Shown piece by piece: positions 45,601-54,600 of a stretch of DNA of 64,000 bases. The DNA lies in assembly GCF_000247695.1 (NCBI RefSeq), contig NW_004624781.1, positions 7,822,681-7,886,680 of the forward strand, read 5' to 3'. A program made the translations under genes and the position numbers. Within the stretch, counting starts at the first letter, position 1, and each line of letters begins with the position of its first letter. The stretch comes from Heterocephalus glaber (Eukaryota > Chordata > Mammalia > Rodentia > Bathyergidae). Below the pieces are notes generated by a model that searched no databases, had not been told where the DNA came from, and saw nothing but the letters and a program-made list of their open reading frames with translations.

Positions 45601-48600
45601 GGTGGAGGGCTCTGTGCCGCATGCTGTGCGAGACCCTGTGATTCTGCCACAAGTGCTGGCCCTTCACAGTGGCAGTGACGAGGCCACCAGGCCACACAGG
45701 AGGAGGGTTGAGGGTGGCCAAGTGACTGTCCTGAGCTGAGCTGGCCCAGCAAGGCAGGCTGCATGAAGGAGGAGCACAGTGCGGGTTGGGCCCTGGGAGG
45801 GGCTTCCGTGACTTCGGAAGCAGCTGCAGGGTGTGAAGTCTCAGTCTACAGGGATCCTCCCACTACAGCACCTCTGATGCTGACCTTGGTGCTGCTCCCA
45901 GCTGCACCCTGCAGACAGCTGGGGATCCATCTGACGGTGGGAAGCGGGCAGAGATGTCCCCTGGAGGGGAGCTTTTGGCCTCTTGCACACATCAGTTCCA
46001 GTGGCACTGCATGGGGAGCAGAGAAGCCAGTGCCGCAGGTCTGAGCTGGACAGGTCCACGGGGCTGTGTGGGGCACCTCTGCACCAGTGAGCTGCGGGGT
46101 GGTCACCCTGGGCCCCCATCCACGACTGAAATGAGTGTTGGGCAGGCTGGGGGGGTTGTGCCCTGTTCCCTGAGATACTGGCCTGTGGAGGAGGCGTGAG
46201 CCAGGGACAGTGGGTTTGTCAGGTCTGGCTGGGAGTAGCACACCGCTGTCCTCCCTGGGCTCCATGCCACAGGGCTGTGTGCCCTCCTGTTGTCCCTGCC
46301 CTGTTTCCTCCCATGCTCTCGGCCTTGAGCTCCTGGCCCTTCTCTCGCCCTTAGGTGGGTTGTTTAGCCTCTGCTCATGTCCTCGTTAAGTGATGGGAAT
46401 GGGACGGTTGGGGTGATTGTGACCACAGAGGAGGCGCTGGGGAGCTGCTTCTGCTGTGATGCTTAATGTCGTTATTGTCTCTCTGGGACTGCAGGCCTTG
46501 TGGTGCCAGGATTTCTGTCCCCTGGCCTCTGGGAGAGAAGTGGAGGCCACCCCAAAGGACAGTGGCATTTTTTGGGCGGCAGACTAATGACCAGGTTGTC
46601 ATTAGTTCTGTCGTTGCTCTTTAAACTGGTTGGACACCATTTCCACAATAGTAAAATTGGCTGTGAGGCTAATGTCAGAAAGCATTTTCCAAGTGGTAGC
46701 ATTTTCCTTACTCTGAGTACCCCCAGCCCTCGGCAGTGCTGCCCGGAGATGGAGGCTGAGCCATCTCAGCTGTTGATCTAAGCAGATGGTCCCAAACCCA
46801 CAGGGCCAGTAGAAAAACTGAGGGCAAGGAGGGGGCTCTGAGGGGAGGAGCTGCTCTCTGAGAGGCAGGCGGGATAGGAACCCACACCCCTCATCCACCC
46901 CGGCCACAGCCCACCCTGAGCAGGCCCTCCCTAGCCCTGGGGGTGCAGAGCCGGGACCTGCAGTGGTCCTGGAGCTGGTTCCCCTGCTCGGCCTTGGTCA
47001 GCTGGCTCACCTCCAGCCCTCGTACGAGAAGCCACCCCTTCACGCGGTGAGGCACATGGGAGGTGTGGGTGCCAAGGATGGGCAAAGCTGGTGGCCTGGA
47101 AAGGGACTCTTCGCCTCCTTCTTGCAGGTGGGATTTGGTTTTTTCATTTCTGTCTGAGAAAGTGGGGGTCGGTCACCGTGGCTCTCCCCTGTCATAGATT
47201 CCACAGCTTACCAAGGGCCTGAGGTTCCATAATCTCCCTTGTCTCTGTGAGATGGGTTGGCACTGGCATCAAGCGCACAGGGGTTTGTAAGGGTTCAGTG
47301 AAGTTCTTACAGGTCTGCATTTAGGCAGGCAGCCCCTGTCACCTTGGCCTACCCTGTGCCTTTCCACTACTTTCAGTCCTTAGATGCAGGTCTTTCATTA
47401 CAGTTTCTGTACAATTTCATTACAATTACTGAGCAAGGGGTAGCTCAGTGGTAGAGAGCTTGCTGAGCATGCCCCAGGCCTGGGTTCAGGCCCCAGGCCT
47501 GGGTTCAGTCCCCAGGACTGCAAAAAAACCACAAAAAACCTATGTATAGTTAATCTTTTTTTTGAACTCCATCTCAGGACAGTCAGTAACGCAAAGCAAC
47601 ACTTTCCCCACACCCGTCTGGGTCCTTCTGATCATTCCCAGGACAAGGTCCAGGTGCAGGCTTGCCAGCCTCTGTTAAGCATTATTTCTGACTTACTGAC
47701 AAGTGAGGCCCTGGTGTTGAATGGCTCCTAGGATTTCTTGTGTAGATTCCTTCCTTTGCACACTTGTTGGTGTCTTCTTGGACAGTCCTGAGATCTGAGA
47801 GGAGCCTGAGGCCGCATCCTCTCTCGTTCTGAAGCAGCCTGTGGGAGGACCCCAGCTGCAGGCTCCCTAACATGCAGGTCCCACTCCTGGGCTGGGTCTC
47901 CGGATCTGCTGAGACCGGAAGAGATCTGGGAAGGGACCAGGCTGCTTCCCAAGGCCTTTGGCCCTGGCTGCCTCTGAGTACATCCCCTCCTGTGAGTGGT
48001 ACTGCTGTGCCCAACCTGTAAATGGGACCTGTCCGTTTTTCCCCCAGTGGTCACCTTCTTCACTCCAGGCTTCGGGCACATTGCTGCTCTGGGGGAGCTG
48101 CCTGACCCTCTCCTGTCTCTGCATAGCCCTGTCCCCCACAAGTCTCCCTGCAGGGTTGGCACCCTTGCGGCACTGCTTCTGCTGGGTGCAGGGCTCGCCA
48201 AGGACTCCCTGAGGCAGACCGAGCCGCAGGCTTGTCAGTGGAAGTGCTACTGGCTCCTCATGTGTCCCCTTCATTTGGGGTGGGTTCTAGTGTCCCACCA
48301 GGTAACTGGCCGAGAAAGTTAGAGCCGAGAGAAGTTTTAGAGCCAAGAGAAGTTTCCCCTGCACAGTTGTCCCCCGAGATGTTCCCAGGGCGAGAGGCTC
48401 CTGTGTGGTGTGGGGCTCAGCAAAGGTGGTCCCGGTAGCCTTGGGTCAGCTGTATTCTGGTGACAGCAGTGCCCCGTACTCAGAGCCCCAGGGAGGTCCT
48501 GGCATGGGTTAGGTGGCCCCGGCCTGTCCAGCTGTGGAGCAGGGGCCTCTGCCTTCCTGCCACACTCCTGGGGGCGTGTGCTGGCCCAATGCTGTGCTGC

Positions 48601-49352
48601 AGGAGCTCTTGGGAAGCTCCCGTCGCCCCAGAGGCCTGGTAATGCTTCCCTGAGAGGTGGGGTCACAGGCAGCCAAGCAGGTGACTGGGGAGTGTCTGGT
48701 GGCCCAGTTGCCCTCTGTGCAGTGCGCCATCCCTGCCTTCCTAAGTCCCCACTGCAGTTTGAGGGGGCCTGTACCCTTGGCCTGATGGCCCACAGGAATG
48801 GAAGAATGCATCATTTCCTTGATTCTTCTCTGGCAAGTACTGCCGGGCACTGCTAAGGACCGGGCTGCCATGCCCATCTGAGGGCACGCTGGTGGCTGTG
48901 GTGGGTGAGAGGGAAAGGAGGAAACGGGAAGCATCGGCTGGGTCTCCTGCCCAGCTTCTAAAGAATTATACTGGCTCTTTCTGTAGCTGGCTGAGGACAC
49001 TGAGACCCAAGAAGAAGAACACGGTTTTATTAAGTTCGTTCTCCTTTGTCGCTCTCTGAGCAAAGCGGGAAGGGCAGATTGTTGGCCCCAGTGCGTCTGG
49101 CTGCTGAGTCCCCCTAGCTGGTGCCTTGGGCCTCATGCACTCTGAAGCATCTGGGCAGCCTCTTGTCTGGAGGCGCTGGGGCAGGTGAACCTTCCTGTTT
49201 TCGGGATGGTGAAACTGGTCCGCAAGGCGAGTGAGGGCCCAGCTGTGCCAGCCCAGTCACCTGGCTCCTGACACTGGCTTCTCTTGCAGATGCGCTGGTT
49301 CCCATCCTCTGAAGCCTCCCAGCAGGGATGGAAATACCGCCAGTTCTGCTAG
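27613..49352 (+). CDS. RBPMS2: RBPMS2, RRM RNA-binding protein (204 codons, 7 coding exons)
   Basis: RBPMS2 is a small RRM protein that dimerises, binds CAC-containing RNA and controls smooth-muscle differentiation and splicing. Coding exons: 27613-27687, 42649-42726, 43130-43168, 43988-44050, 44335-44485, 44876-45021, 49290-49352. All have AG/GT borders; the 615 nt give 204 residues plus TAG. Human RBPMS2 is 209 residues; the length difference is in the Gly-rich N-terminus and an Ala-rich run. The RRM spans about residues 26-105, with RNP2 LFVSGL at 29-34 and RNP1 region PVGFVIFD at 65-72. Leu45 in ELYLLF corresponds to human Leu49, reported as the dimer-interface residue. The tail ends GWKYRQFC as in human. 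The start ATG has A at -3. Its position downstream of PIF1 on the same strand matches human order. Confidence 0.97.
28955..29055 (-). mobile_element. B1-dID remnant, antisense
   Basis: TTGGTACTGAGGCTGGAACC...GAGCTACATCCCTATCC, then GCAGGCGTGCACCACCATGC. Confidence 0.7.
29060..30225. other. RBPMS2 intron 1, unique sequence
   Basis: No SINE and no exon-like feature was recognised across more than 1 kb. Confidence 0.4.
29304..29321 (+). repeat. Poly-G run
   Basis: G homopolymer of about 15-17 nt followed by CGCT. The length may be uncertain. Confidence 0.8.
30405..30570 (+). mobile_element. B1-dID SINE
   Basis: ATGGGAGGCTGAGGCAGGAG...CTCTGTCTCAAAATTAAAG, then GGCCTGGGAATGTAACAGTG...CAATCCTCAGCACC. 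Confidence 0.8.
30825..30930 (-). mobile_element. B1 SINE, antisense
   Basis: CAATCTCATTATGTAGTTCA, CTGCCTCAGCACCCCCAGTG, GGATTACAGGCACACAC. Confidence 0.83.
31105..31230 (-). mobile_element. B1 SINE, antisense
   Basis: TTAAGACAGGGTCTCATTGC...GATTACAGGTGTGCACCATC. Confidence 0.83.
31230..32060. other. RBPMS2 intron 1, unique sequence
   Basis: No exon seen. A MIR/L2-like ATCACCATTTTATAGATGAG segment is at about 31710. Confidence 0.4.
32070..32260 (-). mobile_element. Older SINE composite, antisense
   Basis: GATGAACCCAGGGCCTCACA...CACTGAGCTGCCGGCCC, then GAGACAGAGTCTCGCAGAGT...GTACCACTGTGCCCAGC. Confidence 0.75.
32395..32585 (+). mobile_element. B1-dID SINE
   Basis: GCATGGTGGTACAAGCCTGT...GACCCTGTCTCAAAATAG, then GGGCTGGGGGTATAGTTGAC...TTCCCCAGTACTGC. 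Confidence 0.87.
32738..33012 (+). mobile_element. B1-dID SINE with ID nested at the linker
   Basis: B1 half 32738-32855, ID 32862-32946, dID half 32947-33012. AAGGGTTAGG and AGGGTTAGG flank the ID exactly at the B1/dID junction. Confidence 0.9.
33013..33590. other. RBPMS2 intron 1, unique sequence
   Basis: GC-rich unique sequence; no exon or repeat recognised. Confidence 0.4.
33600..33780 (-). mobile_element. B1-dID SINE, antisense
   Basis: TTGGTACTGAGGATTGAACC (dID) and GAGGCAGGGTCTTGCTAAGT...GGTGTGCACCTCCACC (B1). Confidence 0.82.
33781..35230. other. RBPMS2 intron 1, unique sequence with a MIR
   Basis: MIR-like GACCTCAGCTCTGCCTCTGA...CTCGCCTGTAAATGAGGCCC at about 34495-34600. Otherwise unique, with no exon recognised. 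Confidence 0.45.
35233..35432 (-). mobile_element. B1-dID SINE, antisense
   Basis: GTGGTACTGGGGATTGAATG (dID) then CTGCCTCAGCCTCCTGGAGT...GGGCCACCATGCCTGGC (B1). Confidence 0.83.
35433..36235. other. RBPMS2 intron 1, unique sequence
   Basis: No exon or repeat recognised. Confidence 0.4.
36238..36445 (+). mobile_element. B1-dID-like composite, diverged
   Basis: GCTAGATCTAATGGTGCTTG...GGGAGGCCAAGGCGGTAGGG, then GACTGGGCCTGGCTGGGGTA...GATACCCAGTACTGCC. Confidence 0.7.
36897..37070 (-). mobile_element. B1-dID SINE, antisense
   Basis: TGGTGCTGGGGATTGAACCC (dID), a TTTTAAATTTTG linker, then AAGCAGGGTCTTGCTAAATC (B1). Confidence 0.83.
37082..37168 (-). mobile_element. ID SINE, antisense
   Basis: TTTTGGTACTGGGGATCGAA, ending CTGAGCAAAATCCCCGGCCC. 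Confidence 0.92.
37580..38053 (+). mobile_element. MaLR/ORR1-like solo LTR
   Basis: Starts TGTTAGACTCG and ends AACTAAAACA. It has the typical GAGCCAAATAAACCTTTC poly(A) region (AATAAA at 37983) followed by GGTATTTTGTCTCAGCAACA. It lies in RBPMS2 intron 1 in the sense orientation. Confidence 0.8.
38308..38455 (-). mobile_element. B1-dID SINE, antisense, short
   Basis: CTATACTGAGAATTGAACTC (dID) then GTTGCCCAGGCTGGACTAAG (B1) with a small internal duplication. Confidence 0.72.
38546..39080. other. RBPMS2 intron 1, unique sequence
   Basis: GC-rich and open in one frame for 211 codons (38594-39229), but with no ATG context, splice logic or family match; probably chance. Confidence 0.4.
39088..39368 (-). 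mobile_element. B1-dID SINE, antisense, with ID nested at the linker
   Basis: dID part 39088-39140, antisense ID 39160-39241, then B1 part 39245-39368. The ID sits between the two halves. Confidence 0.87.
39370..40610. other. RBPMS2 intron 1, unique sequence
   Basis: A MIR-like CCTCAGTTTCCCCTCATCTG segment is at about 39668. No exon recognised. Confidence 0.4.
40611..40697 (+). mobile_element. ID SINE, diverged
   Basis: GGGGCCAGGGATTTAGCGCA to ATGCCAGTAC and an A tail. Confidence 0.88.
40700..42415. promoter_or_regulatory. SINE-free 1.7 kb in intron 1, possible regulatory block
   Basis: The longest repeat-poor stretch close to exon 2. It has a CACGTG E-box near 41481 and A/T-rich pieces at 41880-42180. 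A regulatory role is only an inference from repeat exclusion. Confidence 0.25.
42425..42520 (-). mobile_element. ID SINE, antisense, near RBPMS2 exon 2
   Basis: TTGGTACCGGGGATCGAACT, ending GAGCTAAATCCCCAGCCC. AGCAGGGCTCTTTC flanks both sides. It lies about 130 nt before exon 2. Confidence 0.95.
42649..42726 (+). CDS. RBPMS2: RBPMS2 exon 2: RNP2 and dimer helix
   Basis: Encodes 26 residues, [20 protein letters not shown] onward: the first RRM strand and the first helix. It is identical to human as recalled. The acceptor CAG ends at 42648 and the donor GTGAGT starts at 42727. Confidence 0.97.
43130..43168 (+). CDS. RBPMS2: RBPMS2 exon 3 (39 nt)
   Basis: A 13-codon micro-exon encoding [13 protein letters not shown]. 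The acceptor CAG ends at 43129 and the donor GTAACT starts at 43169. Ser replaces the human Ala in the TARQ segment. Confidence 0.96.
43502..43660 (+). mobile_element. B1 SINE, in RBPMS2 intron 3
   Basis: GCTGGGCGTGGTGGCACATG start, GCACTCGGGAGGTGAGGTAG, AGACTGTCTCAAAAAACC end, with the internal duplication. Confidence 0.9.
43835..43925 (-). mobile_element. Older tRNA-derived SINE, antisense
   Basis: CGGTCCTGAGGAAGGAACCC...GCGCTCTGCCCCAAGCTACA. Diverged. Confidence 0.65.
43988..44050 (+). CDS. RBPMS2: RBPMS2 exon 4: RNP1
   Basis: Encodes 21 residues, [20 protein letters not shown] then Asn, containing RNP1 and the second helix. The acceptor TAG ends at 43987 and the donor GTGAGT starts at 44051. 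Confidence 0.97.
44335..44485 (+). CDS. RBPMS2: RBPMS2 exon 5
   Basis: Encodes [20 protein letters not shown], closing the RRM, then the [13 protein letters not shown] linker. The acceptor TAG ends at 44334 and the donor GTGAGT starts at 44486. Confidence 0.97.
44876..45021 (+). CDS. RBPMS2: RBPMS2 exon 6
   Basis: Encodes [20 protein letters not shown] and the Ala-rich segment ending LHAQ, part of the low-complexity C-terminal half. The acceptor CAG ends at 44875 and the donor GTAAGC starts at 45022. Confidence 0.96.
45285..45380 (-). mobile_element. ID SINE, antisense
   Basis: TTTGGTACTGGGGATTGAAC, ending GGAGCTAAATCCCCAGCCC. TGCCTCTTCCTTCCTTT and TGCCTCTTCCTTTCTTT flank it. Confidence 0.93.
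47430..47525 (+). mobile_element. Older ID-like SINE with a short duplication
   Basis: GCAAGGGGTAGCTCAGTGGT then GAGAGCTTGCTGAGCATGCC. Its box B region CCAGGCCTGGGTTCAG is tandemly duplicated (about 47473-47512). Confidence 0.78.
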
Positions 49353-49359
49353 CGCTGCA
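49290..49359 (+). CDS. RBPMS2: RBPMS2 exon 7: C-terminus and stop
   Basis: Encodes [20 protein letters not shown], then TAG at 49350-49352. A consensus donor GTAAGT at 49360 suggests the exon ends 7 nt after the stop, with the rest of the 3'UTR in another exon. Confidence 0.93.
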
Positions 49360-49582
49360 GTAAGTGCTGGCCCCAGGGCCAGGACTGCAGGTGTTCCAGA
49401 TGCTGGCTTCCTGCAGGCCCATAGGCCTTCCTCTGCTGGGCCCAAGGGCCACCTGGTGTGACTGTCCCTTCTCTTCACCCGTGAGACGATGCCAGCTCCC
49501 TGCAGTCTCCCCACAAAGGAAGGATGGCCTGGGGGGCTCTTGTCCCTGGCTCTGCTCATGGCCACCTCTCTGCCCCCTCCAG

Positions 49583-50525
49583 GTCTGGTCACCGGGGAGC
49601 TGATGCTGGACCATGTGGTGGGGCCAGCACAGGGCCCCAAGTTTTTGCCACCCCCACAGTCTGTGCAGAGCTCTTGCTCCCTCCAGAGACTGAATCTTAA
49701 TGGCTGTGGCCCAGTGGACGGTGTCCTGTGTCCCTTCCCTCCTCTTCCCCAGCCCTGTGCCACTCCAAACCCTCACCCAGGGCCTCCTGGGAAGATTTGG
49801 GGCCCGGCAAGGCCTGACCTCTCACCCTAATTTGCTTCTGTAGCTGCCCTACAGGGAAGCAAGGTGTTTAATTTTGCATGTTTTGTGGCACAAATGAAGA
49901 CACTTCAGCCTTTGTATATGTGAGTGTACAGTTCACGCCGTCGCCGTAGCAATAGGTCCTGGCCTCTTGGTCCTCCAGGTGCCTGGTCCCTCCTGCCACA
50001 CCCTGCCCCCACCCCCCACAGCTGGCCAGCGCCGCCTTTCACTTCTGACTGAGGCCCAGCGGCCCCCTCTGCCCACTCCGGTCACCTCCCCACAGTGCGC
50101 CCTACCCCACCGCTCCTCACTCTTTCCAGACCTCAAAACCAGCCAAAACATGGAAAGTATTTTTGTAGCCTGTGTAACAAAATATTTATGCATCATAAAG
50201 GATTTTTCATGTGTGTACCATTAATTATTAAAGAGACCTTGTTCGCCCTGTCAGATAAGTTTAATGTTTAGTTGGAGGCATGAAGAAGAGGCGGTTTCCG
50301 TTCTTCAGCAGGTTGCCCTGTGTCAGGCGTGGTTTAAGGAAAATGAAGTGAAGGAAAAGTCGTGCAATTTCATTTTGTGTTGTGAGCGTACCGTGCTTTA
50401 CCTTTAGTTGTGGCCGCGACTGTCTTGCCATTTCAGACGTGGGGGACAAGGTGGCTGTTGTACTTGCTGATCCTGTGAGAATGTGAAACTGGATAATATA
50501 TGAAATAAAAAACTCGAAAGCGACT
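49583..50525 (+). other. RBPMS2: RBPMS2 3'UTR exon and poly(A) site
   Basis: A pyrimidine-rich acceptor ends CAG at 49580-49582. The A/T-rich 3' part (about 49840-50300) is free of SINEs, as expected for a constrained UTR. An early ATTAAA is at 50227-50232 and the canonical AATAAA is at 50504-50509, so the transcript probably ends near 50525. The intron 49360-49582 is predicted from splice signals only. Confidence 0.7.
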
Positions 50526-53040
50526 GCTCTGCGACCTCTGCTTACACCTCCCTTGGGATGCAGGGGTACAGGCTGCATGGAGGGGAGGGAATGGGGTGGG
50601 GAGGACCTTGGGCTCAGGGGCCCCTCCTGTCTGCAGGGCTCGCGCCCTGTCCTGGAGGAAGTGGCTTGGTAAGGCCCATTCGGGTCTGATCCCCTCATGC
50701 TGCAGTTGTGAAGGTCAGACCTGGACTCCCACAGGACGACCGGAGGGACCTGAGCTTCTGTTTGCAGCCTGTGGTCTCTCTGGGCCCTGAGCGCTGGGGC
50801 TGAGCTGGCGAAGAAGTGGTCCTTTTTCCACCCTGTGACCATGGGTTGCACCCAAGGCCCACCAGGGACCCCTCCCAGGGTGTGCAGGTCCCCAGAGCTG
50901 GGCGGTGCTGAGACCCAGGCTGCCCAGGCAGAGGTCAGGATGCCCTTTGTGTGATCTGCAGTCTGGGTTTCCTCACCGGAGCGGGGCCGTAACACTGACC
51001 TGATGGTTTCACCATTTGCTTTTTCCTTCTGCATCTACCCGGGGAGCCACCTGCACCTGGCTTGTGCCTGGGACAGAGCCTGCCCCTTGCTGGGCTCCTG
51101 AGACAGGCTGGGGAGGCTGCGTCTGGCCCCCGTCACTGGTCCACTAGCACCCTGGTGGCTCAGGCCTACGCTGCTCGCCGCTGGCGACTGTTGGCGGCTG
51201 CTGGCCCAGGTTGACGGTGAGGAGGGGAAGGAAAGGAGGAGAAGCCTGGGTGCTAGGTGGGGGCCTCCAGGAGGAGGGATGACACCCTCCCTCCCCTGCA
51301 CCCTCGCCTTGCTGTGCTATCTGGTCCAGCAGGGCACTGGCCAAGCCAGCCGGGCCTCCTGCCTGCTGACCCCCACGGCCATCCATGCCTGACCTACTTC
51401 TGCCAGGAGGAAACCACTGGGGCTTCCCAGGGCAGTGAAGTAGTCAGTCAGGGCCTTTCTGAGAGGGGCAGGAAAGCTGCTCCATAATTCAAAGGCCTGG
51501 GCGCCTGGGAATCTCTGATGCCCGCATCATGCGTCCCGAACAGATGGATGAGGGAAGGAGAGGGAGGAAGGAGGCTGGGCCCTGCAGGAAGGTCCAGCAT
51601 GGCCAGGACGGGGCTGAACCTGACCAGCTTCCCACAGTGGGAGGGCTTCTTGGCTCCTGTCACCTGCTGTCTCCAGGAAGCACTCCTTCCGGAGGGCTGT
51701 CACCCTGATCCCTGATGGCAGGGACCTTGAGCACTGGGGGCCACCAGGGTTCTTTGGGTCAGGGTCCCCTCCCAGGAGCACTGAAAGTTCTGAGGCAGAA
51801 GAGGCCATCTGCAGATGAGTCTGTGTCCCCGCCACACACACACACACTGTCACACGCATGCTCACACACACCGACACAGGCTGTGCCAGAGGCCCAGAGG
51901 CACCATGAACTTGCTGCCTGGTGCCCTATCTTCCCTGCCATGGTGGTGGTGCCCCTTGCCCCAACAGTGCCTTTCTGGGGTGCTGCTGCCTGGGCAGCGA
52001 TTTTCAGGAATGTGACTGTTACCTCGAGGCTGTGACAGGCCAGCAGGTTCCCGGGTCTCAGGTGGGGATAGGGTGCATCCCTAGGAACGGGTCAGGATGA
52101 GCTCTGAGGCTCAGGACCTGGAGATCTGGAGGGACCACGACTCCTGTCTTGCAGAGTCCTGCAGAGCCGCCAGGAGCAGGACACAGATGCCCCTTCCAGG
52201 GTAGCCTTCCTGGGGACCCCTTCGGCAGGTCACCTGAGGAAGGGCCGAGGCTGCAGGAGCACCGAGCCCACCCTGGTGAGGGGAGAGAAGCAGGCAGATC
52301 ACTGCTCTGATGCTGCTGATCGATCGATTGATCACAGGGCTAAGCAGAAAGGAGTCCTGATGTCACCCAGCCCGACCACACCCTCTGGCCAATGCTGACC
52401 CAAGCCCACTGACCCTCACTTTTTGGGTTCTGAGGGGTCAAGGAGGGGCCCCCCACCCTTCACGTGATGTTGAAAGCTAGAATCACAATGTCAACAGGGA
52501 CAGCATGAAGTCCCTTCCCCTGCCCTGCTATACCAATGAGGACTTTGATGCAGAGTGGACGGTGACTGCTTTAACGTCAGAAGGACAGGCACTCTTCTCC
52601 TGTCTGTCATGTGCTGCACTCACGTCTCCTGGTCCCCAGGCCACTTTTAAGCCCAACTCTTTGGGGACAGCAAGTGCGGTTCCAGAAGCCAGGGCGGAAG
52701 CTCAGGTCTGCCACTGGCGCCCCTCCCCGAGGAGCCATGCTCTGCTTTCTGCTTCCGGTTTCTTGGCGGCCTAAAAATGACCTGGGCTTTCGTTGGGGTA
52801 CAGGTCCTGTGCCTGATCAGGGGACAAAGACCTCAGTGACCACACAGCCTTAGCGCAGCCTGGTGTGGCACCTGGAGTCAGGTTGCTGGAGTCAGCCTTT
52901 CACCCAGGAGTCAGCGTTGCTGGGCCAACAAGACCCGTGCAGCCCTCGGGTGTGCAAACCTGGGTGTATCTGCATGTTCACCTCCATGTCTTTGCAACAC
53001 TGTTTAGTAGGAAGAGGCATGGATAAGGAATGGCTGTCGC
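50526..53040. other. Intergenic unique sequence after RBPMS2
   Basis: No gene or major repeat. A (CA)n-rich tract lies at about 51833-51875. Contains GATCGATCGATTGATC at 52319-52334. Confidence 0.4.
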
Positions 53041-53160
53041 ATTCCATGGAAGCTACCATTTCCCTCTGCAGGTGAGTGTATTTTTCTGTGACTGCCTCCT
53101 CACAAGGTTATGATGAGGGTTAATGATAGCACGAGATAGTGCTTAATGCAGGTGCTCACT
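53040..53160 (+). mobile_element. MIR fragment
   Basis: TTTCCCTCTGCAGGTGAGTG, AAGGTTATGATGAGGGTTAA, TGCTTAATGCAGGTGCTCAC. Confidence 0.55.
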
Positions 53161-53181
53161 GAGTTTGAGTTTTGTCTTTCT

Positions 53182-53368
53182 TGGTACTGGGGAATGAACA
53201 TAGGGCCTTCACGCTGAGCTACATCCCCGGCCCCTTTTAAAAATTAATTATTTTGACACAGGTCACAATAAGTTACTAAGTTTCCCAGGCTGATTCCCAA
53301 CTTGCAATCCTCCTGCCTCAGCCTCCCAGAGTGCTAGGATGCACTGTGTGCCACCATGGCTGGCTCTC
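53182..53368 (-). mobile_element. B1-dID SINE, antisense
   Basis: TTGGTACTGGGGAATGAACA (dID), linker, then CTGCCTCAGCCTCCCAGAGT...TGTGCCACCATGGCTGGC (B1). Confidence 0.83.
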
Positions 53369-53424
53369 ACTGAGTTTTCCATGATTATCTTACACTTCTT
53401 TGTCTTTCCCTTGTTTTGTTTTGT

Positions 53425-53506
53425 TTTTTAAGGTTCATGGGAATCGAACTTGGGACCTTGTGCTTTCGAGGCAGGCAGCAGAACCAGTGAGCTAAATCCC
53501 CAGGCC
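53425..53506 (-). mobile_element. ID SINE, antisense
   Basis: AAGGTTCATGGGAATCGAAC, ending GAGCTAAATCCCCAGGCC. Confidence 0.9.
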
Positions 53507-53877
53507 TATTTCCCTCATCTTTATGAGGAGATAGAGTTGATTCCAGCTGATGCCCTGCTTGGCTGTTTCTTCAGTGGACCAGTGGTCATTGAAAGGTTTT
53601 AATCCCACCTTCTACCTAGAAGAGAGCAGAGGAGAGACAGCAGGGCCCAGGAAACTTAGCTTATTAAGCTCCCAGGAACTTTGCCACAGATCTTACTGCA
53701 GCCTCTTTGTCAGACCACTCGGGATCTCTGGGTTCTGCTGTAGTAATAGTAATGGTGTAAACCATTCATGGATAGATTAGATTTAAGAGTTTCCAAAGAG
53801 CCCCAGGAGATAAGCCAGAAGGTCCTTTCTGTCCATTTCCTGCAGCAATCAAAGCTGGGGTCAGATAGGCCCCACAG

Positions 53878-54221
53878 AAAGTTGCTGAGACAAAATGCCT
53901 GACACCCAAAGTTAGAGGTGAAGGGGTTTGTTTGGCTTAGAGTTTGTAGAGGTTTCCGTCTATAATTGACTGGCCCCAAGGCAGGGGGCAGAGGGGCAAC
54001 AGTTCATGGCAGCAGAAGGAGCAAAAGCAACAAGGGACCTTAACAGTGTCTTTCTCCTGCTTTTATCCCATTCAGACTTCGGGTAGCACTCTCACCCTTA
54101 ATCCTAGCGCCCATGGGCCTAGCCCCACCATGAATCAATCACACACTATATTCAGCTGCCTCCAAAATAGCCCCACGTCATTCACAGGCTTTAGGAGGAC
54201 ATCTAGACACAAGCCATAACA
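53878..54221 (-). mobile_element. MaLR/ORR1-like solo LTR, antisense
   Basis: Begins TTGCTGAGACAAAATGCCTG then ACACCCAAAG, which is the reverse complement of the 3' end of the LTR at 37580-38053, so it is the same family. It ends CAAGCCATAACA. Confidence 0.75.
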
Positions 54222-54402
54222 GAAAGCAAAGGCTCAGTTCCCAAGTTGCTTCCTTATGGAGTGAATGATTCTCTGTCACTCTGAACCCCCAAAGTCTGGG
54301 GCTCCCTCACCTCCTGGGAGATCCCATTGGGACAGAATCCTAGGATGGGCAGGAGTAAGGAGCCAGCAAATGTCTTTAGTAACTTGGTTAAGAAATAGGC
54401 TA

Positions 54403-54502
54403 CAGGGCCAGGGATTTAGCTCAGTGGTTCCGCCACCTGCCTTGCAAGCACAAGGTCCCGAGTTCGATCTCCGGTACCAAAAAAGAAAGAAAGAAAGAAA
54501 TA
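54403..54502 (+). mobile_element. ID SINE
   Basis: GGGCCAGGGATTTAGCTCAG to TCTCCGGTACC with an (A3G)n tail. AGAAATAGGCTACA flanks both sides. Confidence 0.95.
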
Positions 54503-54507
54503 GGCTA

Positions 54508-54600
54508 CATTGCCGGGTATAATCTGTCATCTTGGCAGCTGTTTGGGAGGCTGAGGCAGGAGGGTTGCAAGTTTGAGGCCAGCCTGGGGAACTTAGATCC
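54508..54600 (+). mobile_element. B1 SINE, 3'-truncated
   Basis: TTGCCGGGTATAATCTGTCA, GGGAGGCTGAGGCAGGAGGG, CAGCCTGGGGAACTTAGAT. Confidence 0.75.

Larger units (their letters stand above)
45022..49289 (+). other. RBPMS2: RBPMS2 intron 6
   Basis: 4.3 kb, mainly unique. It contains an antisense ID at 45290-45380 and an older ID-like SINE at 47430-47525. No extra coding exon was recognised. Confidence 0.8.

Noticed and set aside
51833..51880. CA-rich tract as a special element
   Set aside because: Ordinary interrupted dinucleotide microsatellite.
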